Below, in pieces: positions 8,850 through 19,696 of a stretch of 64,000 nt of DNA; positions within the stretch are counted from its first letter, which is position 1, and every line of letters begins with the position of its first letter. Below the pieces are notes generated by a model that was given only the letters and a program-made list of their open reading frames with translations, had not been told where the DNA came from and made no database searches. The stretch is from Pelovirga terrestris (GTDB lineage: Bacteria; Desulfobacterota; Desulfuromonadia; Desulfuromonadales; Geopsychrobacteraceae). The stretch is from positions 248,001-312,000 of the forward strand of contig NZ_JACWUN010000001.1 in assembly GCF_014773365.1 (NCBI RefSeq), in the 5' to 3' direction. The position numbers and the translations under genes are program-made.

Positions 8850-9974
8850 ATGAAAGCAGTATTGGCATTGGCCGACGGCAAGTATTTTGTCGGCACCTCC
8901 CTCGGCGTTGCCGGAGAGGTAACCGGCGAGGTGGTTTTTAACACCAGCATGACCGGCTATCAGGAAATCCTAACCGACCCCTCTTACCATGGTGAAATTG
9001 TCACCATGACCTATCCGCAGATCGGCAACTACGGCATCAACGACGAGGACGTCGAATCGAGCAAGCCCCACCTGTCGGGCTTTGTCGTGCGCGAAGCCTG
9101 CCCTTTTCCGAGTAACTTCCGTTCGCAAATGACCCTCGATACCTACCTCAAGCAGAACAATATCGTTGCCATCGAAGGCATTGATACCCGAGCATTGGTG
9201 CGCCACATTCGCACGACCGGCGCTCAGACCGGAGTCATTTCAACCATTGATACGGACCCACACAGTCTGACCAAGAAGGCGCAAGCAGCACCCGGCTTGG
9301 TCGGGCGCGATCTGGTGCGCGAGGTAACCTGTGATGCTCCCTATCAGTTTCACCAGGGGCTTTGGGATTTAGCAACGGGATACACTGAGGTGGATCCGGC
9401 AGCCGCCCAATATCAGGTGGTGGCTTTTGATTTTGGTATCAAGCGCAATATTCTGCGTAACCTGACATCACGTGGGTGCAAGGTTACTGTTGTTCCTGCT
9501 GCTACGCGTGCCGCCGAGGTGTTGAAGCTCCATCCGGACGGCGTATTTTTAAGTAATGGCCCTGGTGATCCTGAACCACTGTATTATGTGCAAGAGACAA
9601 TCCGTGAACTACTTGGCAAGGTACCTATCTTCGGTATTTGTCTGGGACATCAGCTCTTGTCCATCGCCTGTGGTGGTCAGACCTATAAATTGAAATTCGG
9701 GCATCGCGGCGGTAACCAGCCGGTTTTAAACTGTCAGCGCCAACAGGTAGAAATTACCTCACAGAATCATGGTTTTGCCGTTGACGCCCGAACCCTCAAG
9801 GCGGATATGGTCAAGGTGACCCATTTCAATCTTAACGACCAGACCGTCGAGGGGATAACCCATCTGGAGTATCCGGCTTTTTCTGTTCAGTACCATCCGG
9901 AAGCATCACCCGGACCTCACGATGCCGCCTATCTGTTTGACCAGTTCATTGCAATGATGCAGGAACACAAGTAA
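8850..9974 (+). CDS. carA: Carbamoyl-phosphate synthase small (glutaminase) subunit
   Basis: Hydrolyses glutamine and passes ammonia to the large subunit, 374 residues. The class I amidotransferase triad is visible: Cys264 in [10 protein letters not shown], His349 and Glu351 in [12 protein letters not shown]. The N-terminal CPSase_sm domain carries [16 protein letters not shown] and [24 protein letters not shown] leader precedes the ATG 28 bp after pyrC. It is followed by two large-subunit genes, so it may pair with either product. Confidence 0.98.
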   Translation: MKAVLALADGKYFVGTSLGVAGEVTGEVVFNTSMTGYQEILTDPSYHGEIVTMTYPQIGNYGINDEDVESSKPHLSGFVVREACPFPSNFRSQMTLDTYLKQNNIVAIEGIDTRALVRHIRTTGAQTGVISTIDTDPHSLTKKAQAAPGLVGRDLVREVTCDAPYQFHQGLWDLATGYTEVDPAAAQYQVVAFDFGIKRNILRNLTSRGCKVTVVPAATRAAEVLKLHPDGVFLSNGPGDPEPLYYVQETIRELLGKVPIFGICLGHQLLSIACGGQTYKLKFGHRGGNQPVLNCQRQQVEITSQNHGFAVDARTLKADMVKVTHFNLNDQTVEGITHLEYPAFSVQYHPEASPGPHDAAYLFDQFIAMMQEHK

Positions 9975-9994
9975 TTGCCAACGAAGGAGAAATC

Positions 9995-12900
9995 ATGCCC
10001 AAACGCGAAGACATTGAAAGCATCTTAATTATCGGCTCCGGCCCGATTATCATCGGCCAGGCCTGTGAGTTTGATTATTCCGGTACTCAGGCATGTAAAG
10101 CCCTGCGTAAGCTCGGTTATCGTATTATTTTGGTCAATTCCAACCCGGCGACCATCATGACCGATCCGGGAATGGCCGATGCCACCTATATTGAGCCCCT
10201 CAATGTGCCGACCCTGACGGAGATCATCGCCAAAGAGCGTCCTGATGCCCTGCTTCCCAACCTTGGCGGCCAGACGGCCCTGAACCTGTCCATGGCTCTG
10301 TCGGAGGCCGGCATTCTCGACAAATACCATGTCGAGGTCATTGGCGTGAATCTTGATGCCATCAAACGCGGCGAAGATCGTGAAACATTTAAACAAACCA
10401 TGGCGTCACTCAACATTGAAACGGCCGCCAGTGAAATAGCCACCACCATGGACGAGGCGCGTGAGATTATTGGACGCACCGGACTGCCGGTGGTTATCCG
10501 TCCCGCCTATACCATGGGTGGAACCGGTGGCGGTTTTGCCTATAACCTCGAAGAATTTGAGGAGATTGCTTCCCGTGGTTTATCGTTAAGCCCGGTCAGC
10601 CAGATCCTTATCGAAGAGTCGGTACGCGGCTGGGAAGAGCTCGAAGTGGAAGTGGTGCGTGACGCCAAAAACCAGAAGGTCACTGTCTGTTTTATTGAAA
10701 ACGTCGATGCCATGGGGGTTCATACCGGCGACTCTTTCTGCACCGCTCCTTTTCTCACAGTGCCCCAGGAATTGCAGGAGCGTCTGGAGGATTACGCCCA
10801 CCGCATTGTTGAAGCGATTGAGGTAATCGGTGGCACCAATGTGCAGTTTGCTCACGATCCGGTCAGCGACCGTGTCGTCGTCATTGAGATCAATCCACGC
10901 ACCTCGCGCTCTTCAGCGTTGGCGAGCAAGGCGACAGGCTTCCCCATCGCCCTGGTCTCGGCCATGCTGGCCGCCGGCCTGACCCTGGATGAGATTCCTT
11001 ATTGGCGCGACGGCAGCCTGGAAAAATACACGCCATCCGGTGACTATGTGGTGGTTAAATTTGCTCGCTGGGCCTTTGAAAAATTCAAAGGGGTGAAAGA
11101 TCGTCTCGGCACCCAGATGCGCGCCGTCGGTGAGGTGATGAGCATCGGCAAAAACTACAAAGAGGCGCTGAACAAGGCCATTCGTTCCCTGGAAAATGGT
11201 CGTTATGGTCTGGGATTTGCTGCCGACTTCAACAAGAAAAACCTTGCTGAATTACTGGAACTGCTGGTCGAACCGAGCAGCGAGCGCCATTACATCCTGT
11301 ATGAAGCGCTGCGCAAAGGCGCGACGATTGAGATGTTGCACCAGCGCACCCATATTAAAGCGTATTTTCTTGAGCAGATGAAGGAATTGGTTGAGCTTGA
11401 GGAGAAGATCCTTGCCCATCGTGGCCAATTGCCACCGGATGAATTGTTGATTCAGGCTAAAAAGGACGGCTTTGCTGACCGTTATCTTGCCCAGATTCTG
11501 GGCATAACCGAAACGACTGTGCGTGAAAAACGCCAAGCCCTTGGGGCAGAAGAAGCCTGGGAAGCGGTACCGGTCAGCGGCGTTGAAGATGCCGCTTATT
11601 ATTATTCAAGCTACAACATCACCGACTCGGTGCCGGTCAGTGATCGCAAAAAGATTATGGTCTTAGGTGGTGGGCCGAACCGGATCGGCCAGGGGATCGA
11701 ATTTGACTACTGCTGCGTACATACGGCCTTTGCCCTGCGCGATGCCGGTTATGAAACCATCATGGTCAACTGCAACCCGGAAACCGTATCAACTGACTAC
11801 GATACCTCGGACAAACTCTATTTTGAACCCCTCACGGTAGAGGATGTGCTGGCGATCTATCATAAAGAACAACCGGAAGGGGTGGTAGTCCAGTTCGGTG
11901 GCCAGACCCCGTTGAATATCGCTGCAGAGCTGCAAGCCGCTGGGGTCAAAATTATCGGCACCAGTCCAGAAACCATCGACATGGCTGAAGACCGCGAACA
12001 ATTTAACGCCATCATGGTCAAGCTGGGAATCCCACAGCCGGCTTCCGGTATGGCCTCCAGCATTGATGAAGCCATCCGCATCGCTGCGCGTATCGGCTAT
12101 CCGCTGATTGTTCGTCCTTCATACGTGCTGGGTGGCCGGGCGATGGAGATCGTTCATGATGAGCAGATGCTGCTTGAATATCTGCAAAAAGCAGTCGACA
12201 TCTCGCCGGGACGACCGATTCTGATCGATAGCTTCCTCGATAATGCGGTTGAAGCCGAAGCCGACGCCATCTGTGACGGTCATACCGCCTTTGTGCCGGC
12301 GGTAATGGAGCATATCGAAATGGCCGGGGTGCATTCCGGCGACTCAGCTTGTGTCATTCCCCCGGTTAATATCCCGGCGCAGCATATCGACACCATCAGC
12401 GAATATACTCGTCGCATTGCCGTGGAAATGGGTGTAGTCGGTCTGATGAATATCCAGTATGCCATTTATCAGGATCAGGTTTATATCCTTGAGGCAAATC
12501 CTCGCGCCAGCCGTACCGTTCCCCTGGTCTCCAAGGTTTGTGCCATTCCCATGCCACGTCTGGCGGTTCAGGCGATGCTGGGTAAGTCGCTGGATATTCC
12601 GGCCTCACTCAAACAACATATTCCTTACTTTGGCGTTAAAGAAGCGGTTTTCCCGTTTAATATGTTTCCCGAAGTCGATCCGGTATTGGGCCCTGAGATG
12701 CGCTCCACTGGAGAGGTGCTCGGTCTGGCAAGCAGCTATGGGCTAGCCTTCTACCGGGCACAAGAAGCCACCGGCACCAGCCTGCCCTTAAGTGGCAGGG
12801 TCCTGATGACCGTCACTGAAGCGGATAAATCAGCGATTCTTGGGGCTGCGCGAACCTTTGCTGCCAACGGTTTTACGCTGCTCGCCACCTCCGGCACGGC

Positions 12901-13192
12901 GGCGTATCTGCAACAGCATGGGGTGGACGTTGAACCCGTCCAAAAGATGCATGAAGGACGTCCCAATATTGCCGATCTGCTCAAGAATGGAGAGATTCAG
13001 CTGGTGATCAATACCCCGATCGGCAGACAGAGTTTGCATGATGACTCATATATCCGTAAAACCGCTATCCGCTACAAGGTGCCCTATATCACCACAGCCG
13101 CTGCAGCGCAGGCGGCAGCGCAGGGAATTGCCGCACGAATTCAGGGGAAAGAACAGATTCATTCATTGCAGGAATATCATGTCACGCTTTAA
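9995..13192 (+). CDS. carB: Carbamoyl-phosphate synthase large subunit, divergent paralog
   Basis: First of two adjacent large-subunit genes, 1065 residues, full length. Both ATP-grasp halves are complete: an N-terminal carboxyphosphate half ([38 protein letters not shown]) and a C-terminal carbamate half ([33 protein letters not shown]), ending in an MGS-like allosteric domain. Compared with the proteobacterial norm the first half is clearly variant: [21 protein letters not shown], then VVVKFARWAFEKFKGV where the usual form has VVTKIPRF. To memory this resembles clostridial CarB. It is preceded by CGAAGGAGAAATC, 20 bp after carA, so it is probably the one translated with carA. Gene symbol shared with the next gene. 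Confidence 0.95.
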   Translation: MPKREDIESILIIGSGPIIIGQACEFDYSGTQACKALRKLGYRIILVNSNPATIMTDPGMADATYIEPLNVPTLTEIIAKERPDALLPNLGGQTALNLSMALSEAGILDKYHVEVIGVNLDAIKRGEDRETFKQTMASLNIETAASEIATTMDEAREIIGRTGLPVVIRPAYTMGGTGGGFAYNLEEFEEIASRGLSLSPVSQILIEESVRGWEELEVEVVRDAKNQKVTVCFIENVDAMGVHTGDSFCTAPFLTVPQELQERLEDYAHRIVEAIEVIGGTNVQFAHDPVSDRVVVIEINPRTSRSSALASKATGFPIALVSAMLAAGLTLDEIPYWRDGSLEKYTPSGDYVVVKFARWAFEKFKGVKDRLGTQMRAVGEVMSIGKNYKEALNKAIRSLENGRYGLGFAADFNKKNLAELLELLVEPSSERHYILYEALRKGATIEMLHQRTHIKAYFLEQMKELVELEEKILAHRGQLPPDELLIQAKKDGFADRYLAQILGITETTVREKRQALGAEEAWEAVPVSGVEDAAYYYSSYNITDSVPVSDRKKIMVLGGGPNRIGQGIEFDYCCVHTAFALRDAGYETIMVNCNPETVSTDYDTSDKLYFEPLTVEDVLAIYHKEQPEGVVVQFGGQTPLNIAAELQAAGVKIIGTSPETIDMAEDREQFNAIMVKLGIPQPASGMASSIDEAIRIAARIGYPLIVRPSYVLGGRAMEIVHDEQMLLEYLQKAVDISPGRPILIDSFLDNAVEAEADAICDGHTAFVPAVMEHIEMAGVHSGDSACVIPPVNIPAQHIDTISEYTRRIAVEMGVVGLMNIQYAIYQDQVYILEANPRASRTVPLVSKVCAIPMPRLAVQAMLGKSLDIPASLKQHIPYFGVKEAVFPFNMFPEVDPVLGPEMRSTGEVLGLASSYGLAFYRAQEATGTSLPLSGRVLMTVTEADKSAILGAARTFAANGFTLLATSGTAAYLQQHGVDVEPVQKMHEGRPNIADLLKNGEIQLVINTPIGRQSLHDDSYIRKTAIRYKVPYITTAAAAQAAAQGIAARIQGKEQIHSLQEYHVTL

Positions 13193-13295
13193 AACATTTG
13201 GTTTTTTGTAACTATTCAGCGCTATCCTTGCCACAGGATTCCCGACCCGGTGTTGAGCAGATACGGTTTCATAACAATTTCTCCAAGGGATCAGC

Positions 13296-16200
13296 ATGCC
13301 AAAACGTCAAGACCTTAAAAAAATATTAATTATCGGTGCCGGACCCATTGTCATCGGTCAGGCTTGTGAATTTGATTATTCCGGCACCCAGGCCTGCAAG
13401 GCGTTAAAAGAAGAAGGGTACGAGGTTATCCTGCTCAACTCAAACCCGGCGACCATTATGACCGACCCTGATTTTGCTGATCGTACCTATGTAGAGCCGG
13501 TTAATCCCGAGGTACTTGAACGGATTATCGAACAAGAACGTCCCGATGCCATACTACCCACATTAGGTGGACAAACTGCTTTGAATACCGCCCTGGCAGT
13601 AGCCCAGCGGGGAGTGCTGAAAAAATTCGGGGTGGAACTGATTGGTGCTAACCAGGAGTCAATTGAAAAAGCTGAAGATCGTACCCTGTTCAAGCGGGCG
13701 ATGGATAAAATCGGTCTGGAGGTTCCACGTTCCGGATTGGCTCATAACTATCAGGAAGCGATGGAGATTCTCGAGTATGTTGGCTTTCCCACCATTATCC
13801 GACCATCTTTCACCCTCGGCGGCAGTGGCGGTGGTATTGCCTACAACCGCGAAGAATATGAAGAGATGGTGATGGCCGGGATTGAGGCGTCGCCAACCAA
13901 TGAAGTGCTGGTCGATGAGTCCATCCTGGGATGGAAAGAATACGAATTGGAGGTAATGCGCGACTGTGCTGATAATGTCGTCATCATCTGTTCTATTGAA
14001 AATTTCGACGCCATGGGGGTTCATACCGGCGACTCCATTACCGTCGCACCGGCCCAGACCCTGACTGACAAGGAATACCAGATCCTGCGCGATGCCTCCT
14101 TGAAGATCATCCGTGAAATCGGCGTTGATACCGGCGGTTCCAACATTCAGTTCGGCATCAATCCGGTTGATGGGCGCCTGGTCGTCATCGAAATGAACCC
14201 GCGGGTGTCGCGTTCATCGGCACTGGCGAGTAAAGCTACCGGCTTTCCCATCGCCAAAATTGCCGCCAAGTTGTCGGTCGGATATCGTCTGGATGAAATC
14301 ACCAATGATATCACCAGAGAAACCCTGGCATCCTTTGAACCGACTATTGATTATGTGGTCACCAAGATTCCCCGCTTCACCTTTGAAAAATTTCCTCAGG
14401 CCGATGCGACCCTGACGACGCAGATGAAGTCGGTAGGGGAGGCCATGGCCATTGGCCGGACCTTCAAGGAAAGCTTTCATAAGGCCCTGCGGTCCATGGA
14501 GATTGGCTCTTATGGTCTGGAAAGTCGAATTTTTGCCGATCCGGCGGACGATAAAACACCCTTAACCGAGGAACAACAGGCGCTGCTCTGCAATAAGCTC
14601 CAGGTTCCCGGCTGGGAACGGGTCTGGTATCTGGCCGATGCCCTGCGCGCCGGATTTAGCGTTGACAAAATATACCAGCTCAGTGGAATCGATCCCTGGT
14701 TCGTTTCCAACATCGCCCAACTGATTCAGATGGAAGGGGATCTACTTGCCGGCAAGTTGCCGACCAACGAAGACAACCCTGCCTTTAGCGATCTGTTGCG
14801 TCAGGCCAAACAGTACGGTTTTTCTGACCGACGCCTGGCGACCCTACTGAACAGTTCGGAAAAAACTGTGCGTGAGTATCGGCACGCTCGCAACATTCGT
14901 CCGGTGTACAAGCGCGTGGATACCTGTGGTGCAGAATTTGAAGCCTATACACCCTATTTTTATTCAACTTATGAAACCGAGTGTGAAGCGGAGCCTACCG
15001 ACAAACGCAAAATCATTATCTTAGGCGGCGGCCCGAACCGCATCGGTCAGGGAATTGAGTTTGATTACTGCTGCGTTCACGGTGCATTTGCCCTGTCGGC
15101 TGCAGGTTTTGAAACCATTATGGTCAATTGTAATCCGGAAACCGTTTCTACCGATTATGACACCTCCGATCGTCTCTACTTTGAACCCTTGACCCTGGAA
15201 GATGTCCTCGAGATTGTTGCCGTTGAGAAACCCGAAGGCGTGATTGTTCAGTATGGTGGTCAAACACCATTGAAGTTGGCTGTCGCCCTGGAGCAAGCCG
15301 GTGTGCCGGTGATCGGCACATCTCCGGATGCCATCGACCGGGCCGAAGATCGAGAGCGTTTTCAGGCCCTGCTCAACAAGCTTGAACTGCTGCAACCGGA
15401 CAATGGCATTGCCCGCTCCTGTGAAGAAGCCGAGGTCATTGCCGAGCGAATCAGCTATCCGGTGGTGGTTCGCCCTTCCTACGTGCTCGGCGGCCGCGCG
15501 ATGGAAATTGTTTATGATGTCGAGCGTCTGCGCAATTACATGAAGTTTGCGGTAGAAGCCTCTCCCGAACATCCTGTCTTGATTGATAAATTCCTGCAGG
15601 ATGCCATCGAGGTGGATGTCGATGCGATCGCTGATGGTGCCGATGTGGTCATTGGTGGCATCATGCAGCATATTGAAGAAGCCGGCATCCATTCCGGCGA
15701 TTCGGCCTGTGCTTTACCGGCCATTTCCTTGTCACAGCAATTGCTCGATGAAATTCGTCGGCAGACCCGGGAACTGGCGCTGGAGTTGAAGGTTGTTGGC
15801 CTGATGAACATCCAGTATGCCATCAAGGACAACGCCATCTATCTGCTGGAGGTCAATCCACGCGCCAGCCGTACCGTTCCTTTTGTCTCCAAAGCTACTG
15901 GTCGACCGCTGGCCCAAATTGCGGCGCTGGTTATGGCAGGGCAGTCGTTGGCAGAGCAGGGGATATCAGGTGAAATTATCCCCCCTTATATTTCCGTTAA
16001 AGAAGCGGTTTTCCCCTTCGTCAAGTTCCCCGGGGTTGACACCCTGTTGGGACCGGAAATGAAATCAACCGGCGAGGTCATGGGCATCGACTTCGACTTT
16101 GGTCGCGCCTTTGCAAAGGCCCAAGTGGCAGCAGGGGTCAAGTTGCCAACTGCCGGGGCGGTTTTTGTCAGTGTCAAAGATGCTGACAAACAACCCGCTC

Positions 16201-16553
16201 TAGCTGCCATCAAACGGTTGGCAGACGCCGGGTTCAAGATTGTTGCCACCGCCGGAACGGCCCGATTCTTCAGCAACCACGGAATTCCGGTTACCTTCAT
16301 CAATAAAGTCAAAGAAGGGCGACCGCACTGTGTTGACGCCATTAAAAACCGTGAGTTTGCTATGGTGTTCAATACCACCCTGGGTGCCGCTTCGGTTGCC
16401 GACTCCTACTCCATCAGACGGGCAGCATTAATGAACGAGATAGCCTATTTCACAACAGTTGCCGGTATTAATGCAGTAACCGACGGGGTGCTGGCAATGC
16501 AGCGAGAAACCCTTGACGTTAAACCGTTGCAAGAGTATTATAAAAACCTGTAA
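13296..16553 (+). CDS. carB: Carbamoyl-phosphate synthase large subunit, canonical form
   Basis: Second large-subunit gene, 1085 residues, very close to the E. coli style. Signatures seen are [73 protein letters not shown], then the second half with [17 protein letters not shown] and [19 protein letters not shown], and an MGS domain at the end. All nucleotide-binding and metal-ligand blocks look intact. It follows the divergent carB by 103 bp with its own CTCCAAGGGATCAGC site, and a strong terminator stands 29 bp after its stop, marking the end of the pyr operon. Having both forms in one operon is unusual. Confidence 0.96.
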   Translation: MPKRQDLKKILIIGAGPIVIGQACEFDYSGTQACKALKEEGYEVILLNSNPATIMTDPDFADRTYVEPVNPEVLERIIEQERPDAILPTLGGQTALNTALAVAQRGVLKKFGVELIGANQESIEKAEDRTLFKRAMDKIGLEVPRSGLAHNYQEAMEILEYVGFPTIIRPSFTLGGSGGGIAYNREEYEEMVMAGIEASPTNEVLVDESILGWKEYELEVMRDCADNVVIICSIENFDAMGVHTGDSITVAPAQTLTDKEYQILRDASLKIIREIGVDTGGSNIQFGINPVDGRLVVIEMNPRVSRSSALASKATGFPIAKIAAKLSVGYRLDEITNDITRETLASFEPTIDYVVTKIPRFTFEKFPQADATLTTQMKSVGEAMAIGRTFKESFHKALRSMEIGSYGLESRIFADPADDKTPLTEEQQALLCNKLQVPGWERVWYLADALRAGFSVDKIYQLSGIDPWFVSNIAQLIQMEGDLLAGKLPTNEDNPAFSDLLRQAKQYGFSDRRLATLLNSSEKTVREYRHARNIRPVYKRVDTCGAEFEAYTPYFYSTYETECEAEPTDKRKIIILGGGPNRIGQGIEFDYCCVHGAFALSAAGFETIMVNCNPETVSTDYDTSDRLYFEPLTLEDVLEIVAVEKPEGVIVQYGGQTPLKLAVALEQAGVPVIGTSPDAIDRAEDRERFQALLNKLELLQPDNGIARSCEEAEVIAERISYPVVVRPSYVLGGRAMEIVYDVERLRNYMKFAVEASPEHPVLIDKFLQDAIEVDVDAIADGADVVIGGIMQHIEEAGIHSGDSACALPAISLSQQLLDEIRRQTRELALELKVVGLMNIQYAIKDNAIYLLEVNPRASRTVPFVSKATGRPLAQIAALVMAGQSLAEQGISGEIIPPYISVKEAVFPFVKFPGVDTLLGPEMKSTGEVMGIDFDFGRAFAKAQVAAGVKLPTAGAVFVSVKDADKQPALAAIKRLADAGFKIVATAGTARFFSNHGIPVTFINKVKEGRPHCVDAIKNREFAMVFNTTLGAASVADSYSIRRAALMNEIAYFTTVAGINAVTDGVLAMQRETLDVKPLQEYYKNL

Positions 16554-16582
16554 GTGAAACAATACATACTTAATTAACCAGT

Positions 16583-16614
16583 GGGCGGTGAATCACCGCC
16601 CGCTGTTTTTTTTT
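16583..16614 (+). terminator. Intrinsic terminator of the pyr operon
   Basis: Perfect 8-bp stem GGGCGGTG / CACCGCCC with a 3-base loop, then a near-continuous T-run up to 16614. It lies between carB and greA. The greA ribosome-binding site begins immediately after the T-run, so greA transcripts may depend on readthrough or on a promoter not seen. Confidence 0.92.
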
Positions 16615-16626
16615 AGGAGAGGACCT

Positions 16627-17103
16627 ATGAGCAATTCGGTACCAATGACCGTTGAAGGGCATCGGCGACTGCAGGAAGAATTGAAAACCTTGATTCGGGT
16701 AGAACGACCCAAGGTCGTTCAGGATATAGCAGAAGCGCGCAGCCACGGTGATTTATCAGAAAATGCGGAATATGATGCGGCCAAAGAACGTCAAGGGTTT
16801 GTCGAGGGGCGCATTCAGGAGCTTAACGATAAAATAGCCCGTGCTCAGGTAATTGATCCGGCCACCATCAAGAGCGACAAAATTGTTTTTGGAGCGACGG
16901 TCACTGTCTTTGATGTCGATACCGAAAAAGAAGCAACCTATCAGATTGTCGGGGAAGATGAAGCAGATATCAAGCACGGCAAAATATCCATCACCTCACC
17001 GGTTGGTAAGGCTCTGATCGGTCACCAGGTTGATGAAGAGGTCAGAATCGTGGTGCCTTCAGGAGTGCGAGTCTATGAAATAACCCGCATTTCTTATACT
17101 TGA
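16627..17103 (+). CDS. greA: Transcription elongation factor GreA
   Basis: Rescues backtracked RNA polymerase by stimulating transcript cleavage in the secondary channel, 158 residues, the family length. The N-terminal coiled-coil with its acidic tip is evident ([21 protein letters not shown]), followed by the FKBP-like C-terminal domain ([20 protein letters not shown]). The ATG is chosen because TTAGGAGAGGACCT stands just before it; an upstream in-frame start at 16588 would run through the terminator stem and is rejected. It sits between the pyr operon and a DUF1858 gene. Confidence 0.96.
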   Translation: MSNSVPMTVEGHRRLQEELKTLIRVERPKVVQDIAEARSHGDLSENAEYDAAKERQGFVEGRIQELNDKIARAQVIDPATIKSDKIVFGATVTVFDVDTEKEATYQIVGEDEADIKHGKISITSPVGKALIGHQVDEEVRIVVPSGVRVYEITRISYT

Positions 17104-17215
17104 TCAATCCAGACTTCAGTTACCAATTATTGACATCAGCAGGATCTAACACCTTGCTTTTTCGCATATTTTCTGGGAGAATTCTAAGGTTACTCTACGG
17201 AACTGGAGGTTCTCA

Positions 17216-17416
17216 ATGAATCAGGTTATCACCAAAGACATGACCTTTAACCAGTTGTTGCAGATGCACCCGGATGCAGCGAAAATACTGGCCAACTTTA
17301 ACCTGGGCTGTGTTGGCTGTTTGGGTGCCCCTACCGAGACCCTTGCTCAGGGGGCGCGTGCCCACGGTCTGGATATTGAGGACCTACTGGCAGCTCTGAA
17401 CGAGGGCAGCCAGTGA
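17216..17416 (+). CDS. DUF1858 domain protein
   Basis: 66-residue protein with the DUF1858 pattern: an initial ITKDMTFNQLLQMHPDAAKILANFNLGC block, a CxxC pair at GCVGC, and a short helical end (LDIEDLLAALN). Related domains form the N-terminus of ScdA/RIC-type iron-sulfur repair proteins and hybrid-cluster partners, so a redox or Fe-S-related role is plausible but unproven. It starts after AACTGGAGGTTCTCA, a strong ribosome-binding site, and ends 12 bp before recG, which suggests cotranscription without an obvious functional link. Confidence 0.85.
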   Translation: MNQVITKDMTFNQLLQMHPDAAKILANFNLGCVGCLGAPTETLAQGARAHGLDIEDLLAALNEGSQ

Positions 17417-17428
17417 TTTTTACGGATC

Positions 17429-19576
17429 ATGCCTGATCTTAAATCGGCAGATCCAGCCTGGATCTTGTCCCAACCTCTAAGTGTCCTGCCGGGGGTTGGT
17501 CCAAAAGTACAAACCCGCCTGCAAAAGCTTGGGCTATCCTCCCTTGAAGATGCTATTTATCACCTACCGTACCGCTACGAGGATCGCCGCCAACTTAAAC
17601 CGATACGTCAGTTAAGCGACGGTTCCACTGAAGTATTCAAAGGAACCGTTCTTGCTTCAGGGGAATCCCGCACCAAACGAACTTCGCGCCGGATCTATGA
17701 GGTGATCGTCGGGGATGACAGCGGTACCATTTCGCTTAAATGGTTCCATTATCGTAAAAACTGGCTGGAAAAACGCTTACCCATTGGCCAGACTGCCATT
17801 TTTATCGGTGATGTCAAACGTTTTGGCGCCACCCGCGAGGTCCATCATCCTGATGCTGAACTGATTCAGGGTAATGATGATATGGCGCTTTTAAGCCGTA
17901 AGGATCCTGTCTCTTTTGGCCGCATCGTCCCGGTATACCCTTTGACCGAAGGGATCAGCCAGAAGCAGATACGCTCAATCTGGTTTCCGCTGATCCGCGA
18001 TTATGCCCACTATCTGTCGACAACCACTCCTGACTTTATCCGAAAACAATATCAATTACTGGATCGTCAGGACGCCATCCGCCAGATTCATTGGCCGGAT
18101 AAACAATCAAATCTCTACCAGCTCGAGCAAGGACGTCATCCTGGACGCAAGTCGCTTGTTTTTGATGAATTTTTTTATCTGGAAATGGGGTTAGCCTTAA
18201 AACGGGCAGGGGTGCAGCTGCAACAGGGCAGCAGGATGCCCTGCGAACATCGCTATACCTTGCCGCTGAGCAAGATGCTTCCCTTTAAACTGACCGCAGC
18301 CCAACGCCGGGTACTGGGTGAGATAAAGGACGACATGGCATCGCCACACCCCATGAACCGGTTGTTACAGGGTGATGTCGGCAGTGGCAAAACCGTTGTA
18401 GCCCTGATGGCGGCGTTGATTGCTATTGAAAACGACTTTCAAGTGGCCGTTGTTGCGCCCACAGAGATCCTGGCTGAGCAGCATTATCGCACCTTTGCCC
18501 CCTGGCTGGAGAGGTTGGGGCTGACATGCTGCCTGCTGCAGGGGAGCACCAGCCAGGCAGAGAAAAAAAATACCTACGCGCGGATCACCGCCGGTGACAT
18601 CAATCTAGTGGCCGGTACCCACGCTGTTTTGCAGGAAGGTGTGGAATTTCAGCGACTTGGCCTCGGAATAGTCGATGAACAGCACCGTTTTGGGGTGCGT
18701 CAACGGGGCATTCTCAAGACCAAGGGCAATAACCCCGATATTCTGGTCATGACGGCAACACCCATCCCGCGAACCCTGTCCATGACCCTTTATGGTGATC
18801 TGTCCGTTTCTGTTATCGATGAACTGCCGCCCGGCAGAAAAACCATCACCACCAGAATAATTCACCAGCGCAATCGTGCCCAGGCCCATGAGCTTATCCA
18901 TGCGGAACTCAAAAAAGGGCGTCAGGCTTATATTGTTTATCCGCTGGTAGAAGAATCAGAAAAAAGTGACCTGCAAGCAGCAACTATTGCAGCGCAACAG
19001 CTCATCGAGACATTTCCTGAGCACCAGATAGGGCTGCTGCATGGCCAAATGAAGTCAGCAGAAAAAGAAGCGGTGATGAACGATTTTCGGTCCGGCAAAA
19101 TTGCCGTGCTGGTTGCAACAACGGTGATCGAGGTTGGAGTTGATGTGCCAAACGCAACCTTAATGGTCATTGAGCATGCTGATCGTTTTGGCCTGGCGCA
19201 ACTACATCAGTTACGTGGGCGCGTTGGCCGGGGTGCTGAGCAGAGCTACTGCATTCTGATTCCGTCCGAACATTATAGCGAGGATGCCCAAAAACGATTG
19301 GACGTTATGATCAAAACAGACGATGGCTTTAGAATTGCCGAAGCGGATCTCGAGATTCGTGGTCCGGGTGATTTTCTTGGAACCCGGCAAGCAGGGTTGC
19401 CGGACTTTCGGGTCGCCAGTCTGACGCGAGACGTATCAATTCTTGAGGCAGCAAGGCAGGCGGCATTTAATTATATCGAGCAGACCGACCACTTGACCAC
19501 ACCAGAAGCCCGACCGGTAAGAGAAGAGCTGATCAAGCGCTGGGGGAGTCGTCTGGAACTGGCCAATATCGGCTAA
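17429..19576 (+). CDS. recG: ATP-dependent DNA helicase RecG
   Basis: Branch-migrating helicase for stalled forks and recombination intermediates, 715 residues. An N-terminal wedge/OB region (LPGVGPKVQTRLQKLGL, PYRYEDRR, GTISLKWFHYRKNWL) precedes the two motor lobes. Walker A is GDVGSGKTVVALMAA and motif II is the RecG-specific DEQHRFGVRQR. Motif III is MTATPIPRTL and motif VI is QLRGRVGRG. The C-terminal TRG element (GPGDFLGTRQAGLPDF) is intact. The start ATG has only a weak site (ACGGATC) and lies 12 bp after the DUF1858 gene. Confidence 0.97.
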   Translation: MPDLKSADPAWILSQPLSVLPGVGPKVQTRLQKLGLSSLEDAIYHLPYRYEDRRQLKPIRQLSDGSTEVFKGTVLASGESRTKRTSRRIYEVIVGDDSGTISLKWFHYRKNWLEKRLPIGQTAIFIGDVKRFGATREVHHPDAELIQGNDDMALLSRKDPVSFGRIVPVYPLTEGISQKQIRSIWFPLIRDYAHYLSTTTPDFIRKQYQLLDRQDAIRQIHWPDKQSNLYQLEQGRHPGRKSLVFDEFFYLEMGLALKRAGVQLQQGSRMPCEHRYTLPLSKMLPFKLTAAQRRVLGEIKDDMASPHPMNRLLQGDVGSGKTVVALMAALIAIENDFQVAVVAPTEILAEQHYRTFAPWLERLGLTCCLLQGSTSQAEKKNTYARITAGDINLVAGTHAVLQEGVEFQRLGLGIVDEQHRFGVRQRGILKTKGNNPDILVMTATPIPRTLSMTLYGDLSVSVIDELPPGRKTITTRIIHQRNRAQAHELIHAELKKGRQAYIVYPLVEESEKSDLQAATIAAQQLIETFPEHQIGLLHGQMKSAEKEAVMNDFRSGKIAVLVATTVIEVGVDVPNATLMVIEHADRFGLAQLHQLRGRVGRGAEQSYCILIPSEHYSEDAQKRLDVMIKTDDGFRIAEADLEIRGPGDFLGTRQAGLPDFRVASLTRDVSILEAARQAAFNYIEQTDHLTTPEARPVREELIKRWGSRLELANIG

Positions 19577-19696
19577 ACAGAAGTTGATGTCTGGAATTCT
19601 TCATCTCTTTCTTAGTTTACATAATATATATTATGCGACACACGATTAAATAGTGCGTCCCGTGACGTCGCGATGCTCTGTCCACAGGATCTGCCC

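Noticed and set aside
13193-13295. A second PyrR attenuator between the two carB genes
   Set aside because: The gap was checked for the GAGAGG element and for a terminator; neither was found.
15021-15692. Long frame opposite the second carB
   Set aside because: Shadow of a well-conserved gene; composition follows the antisense of ATP-grasp codons.
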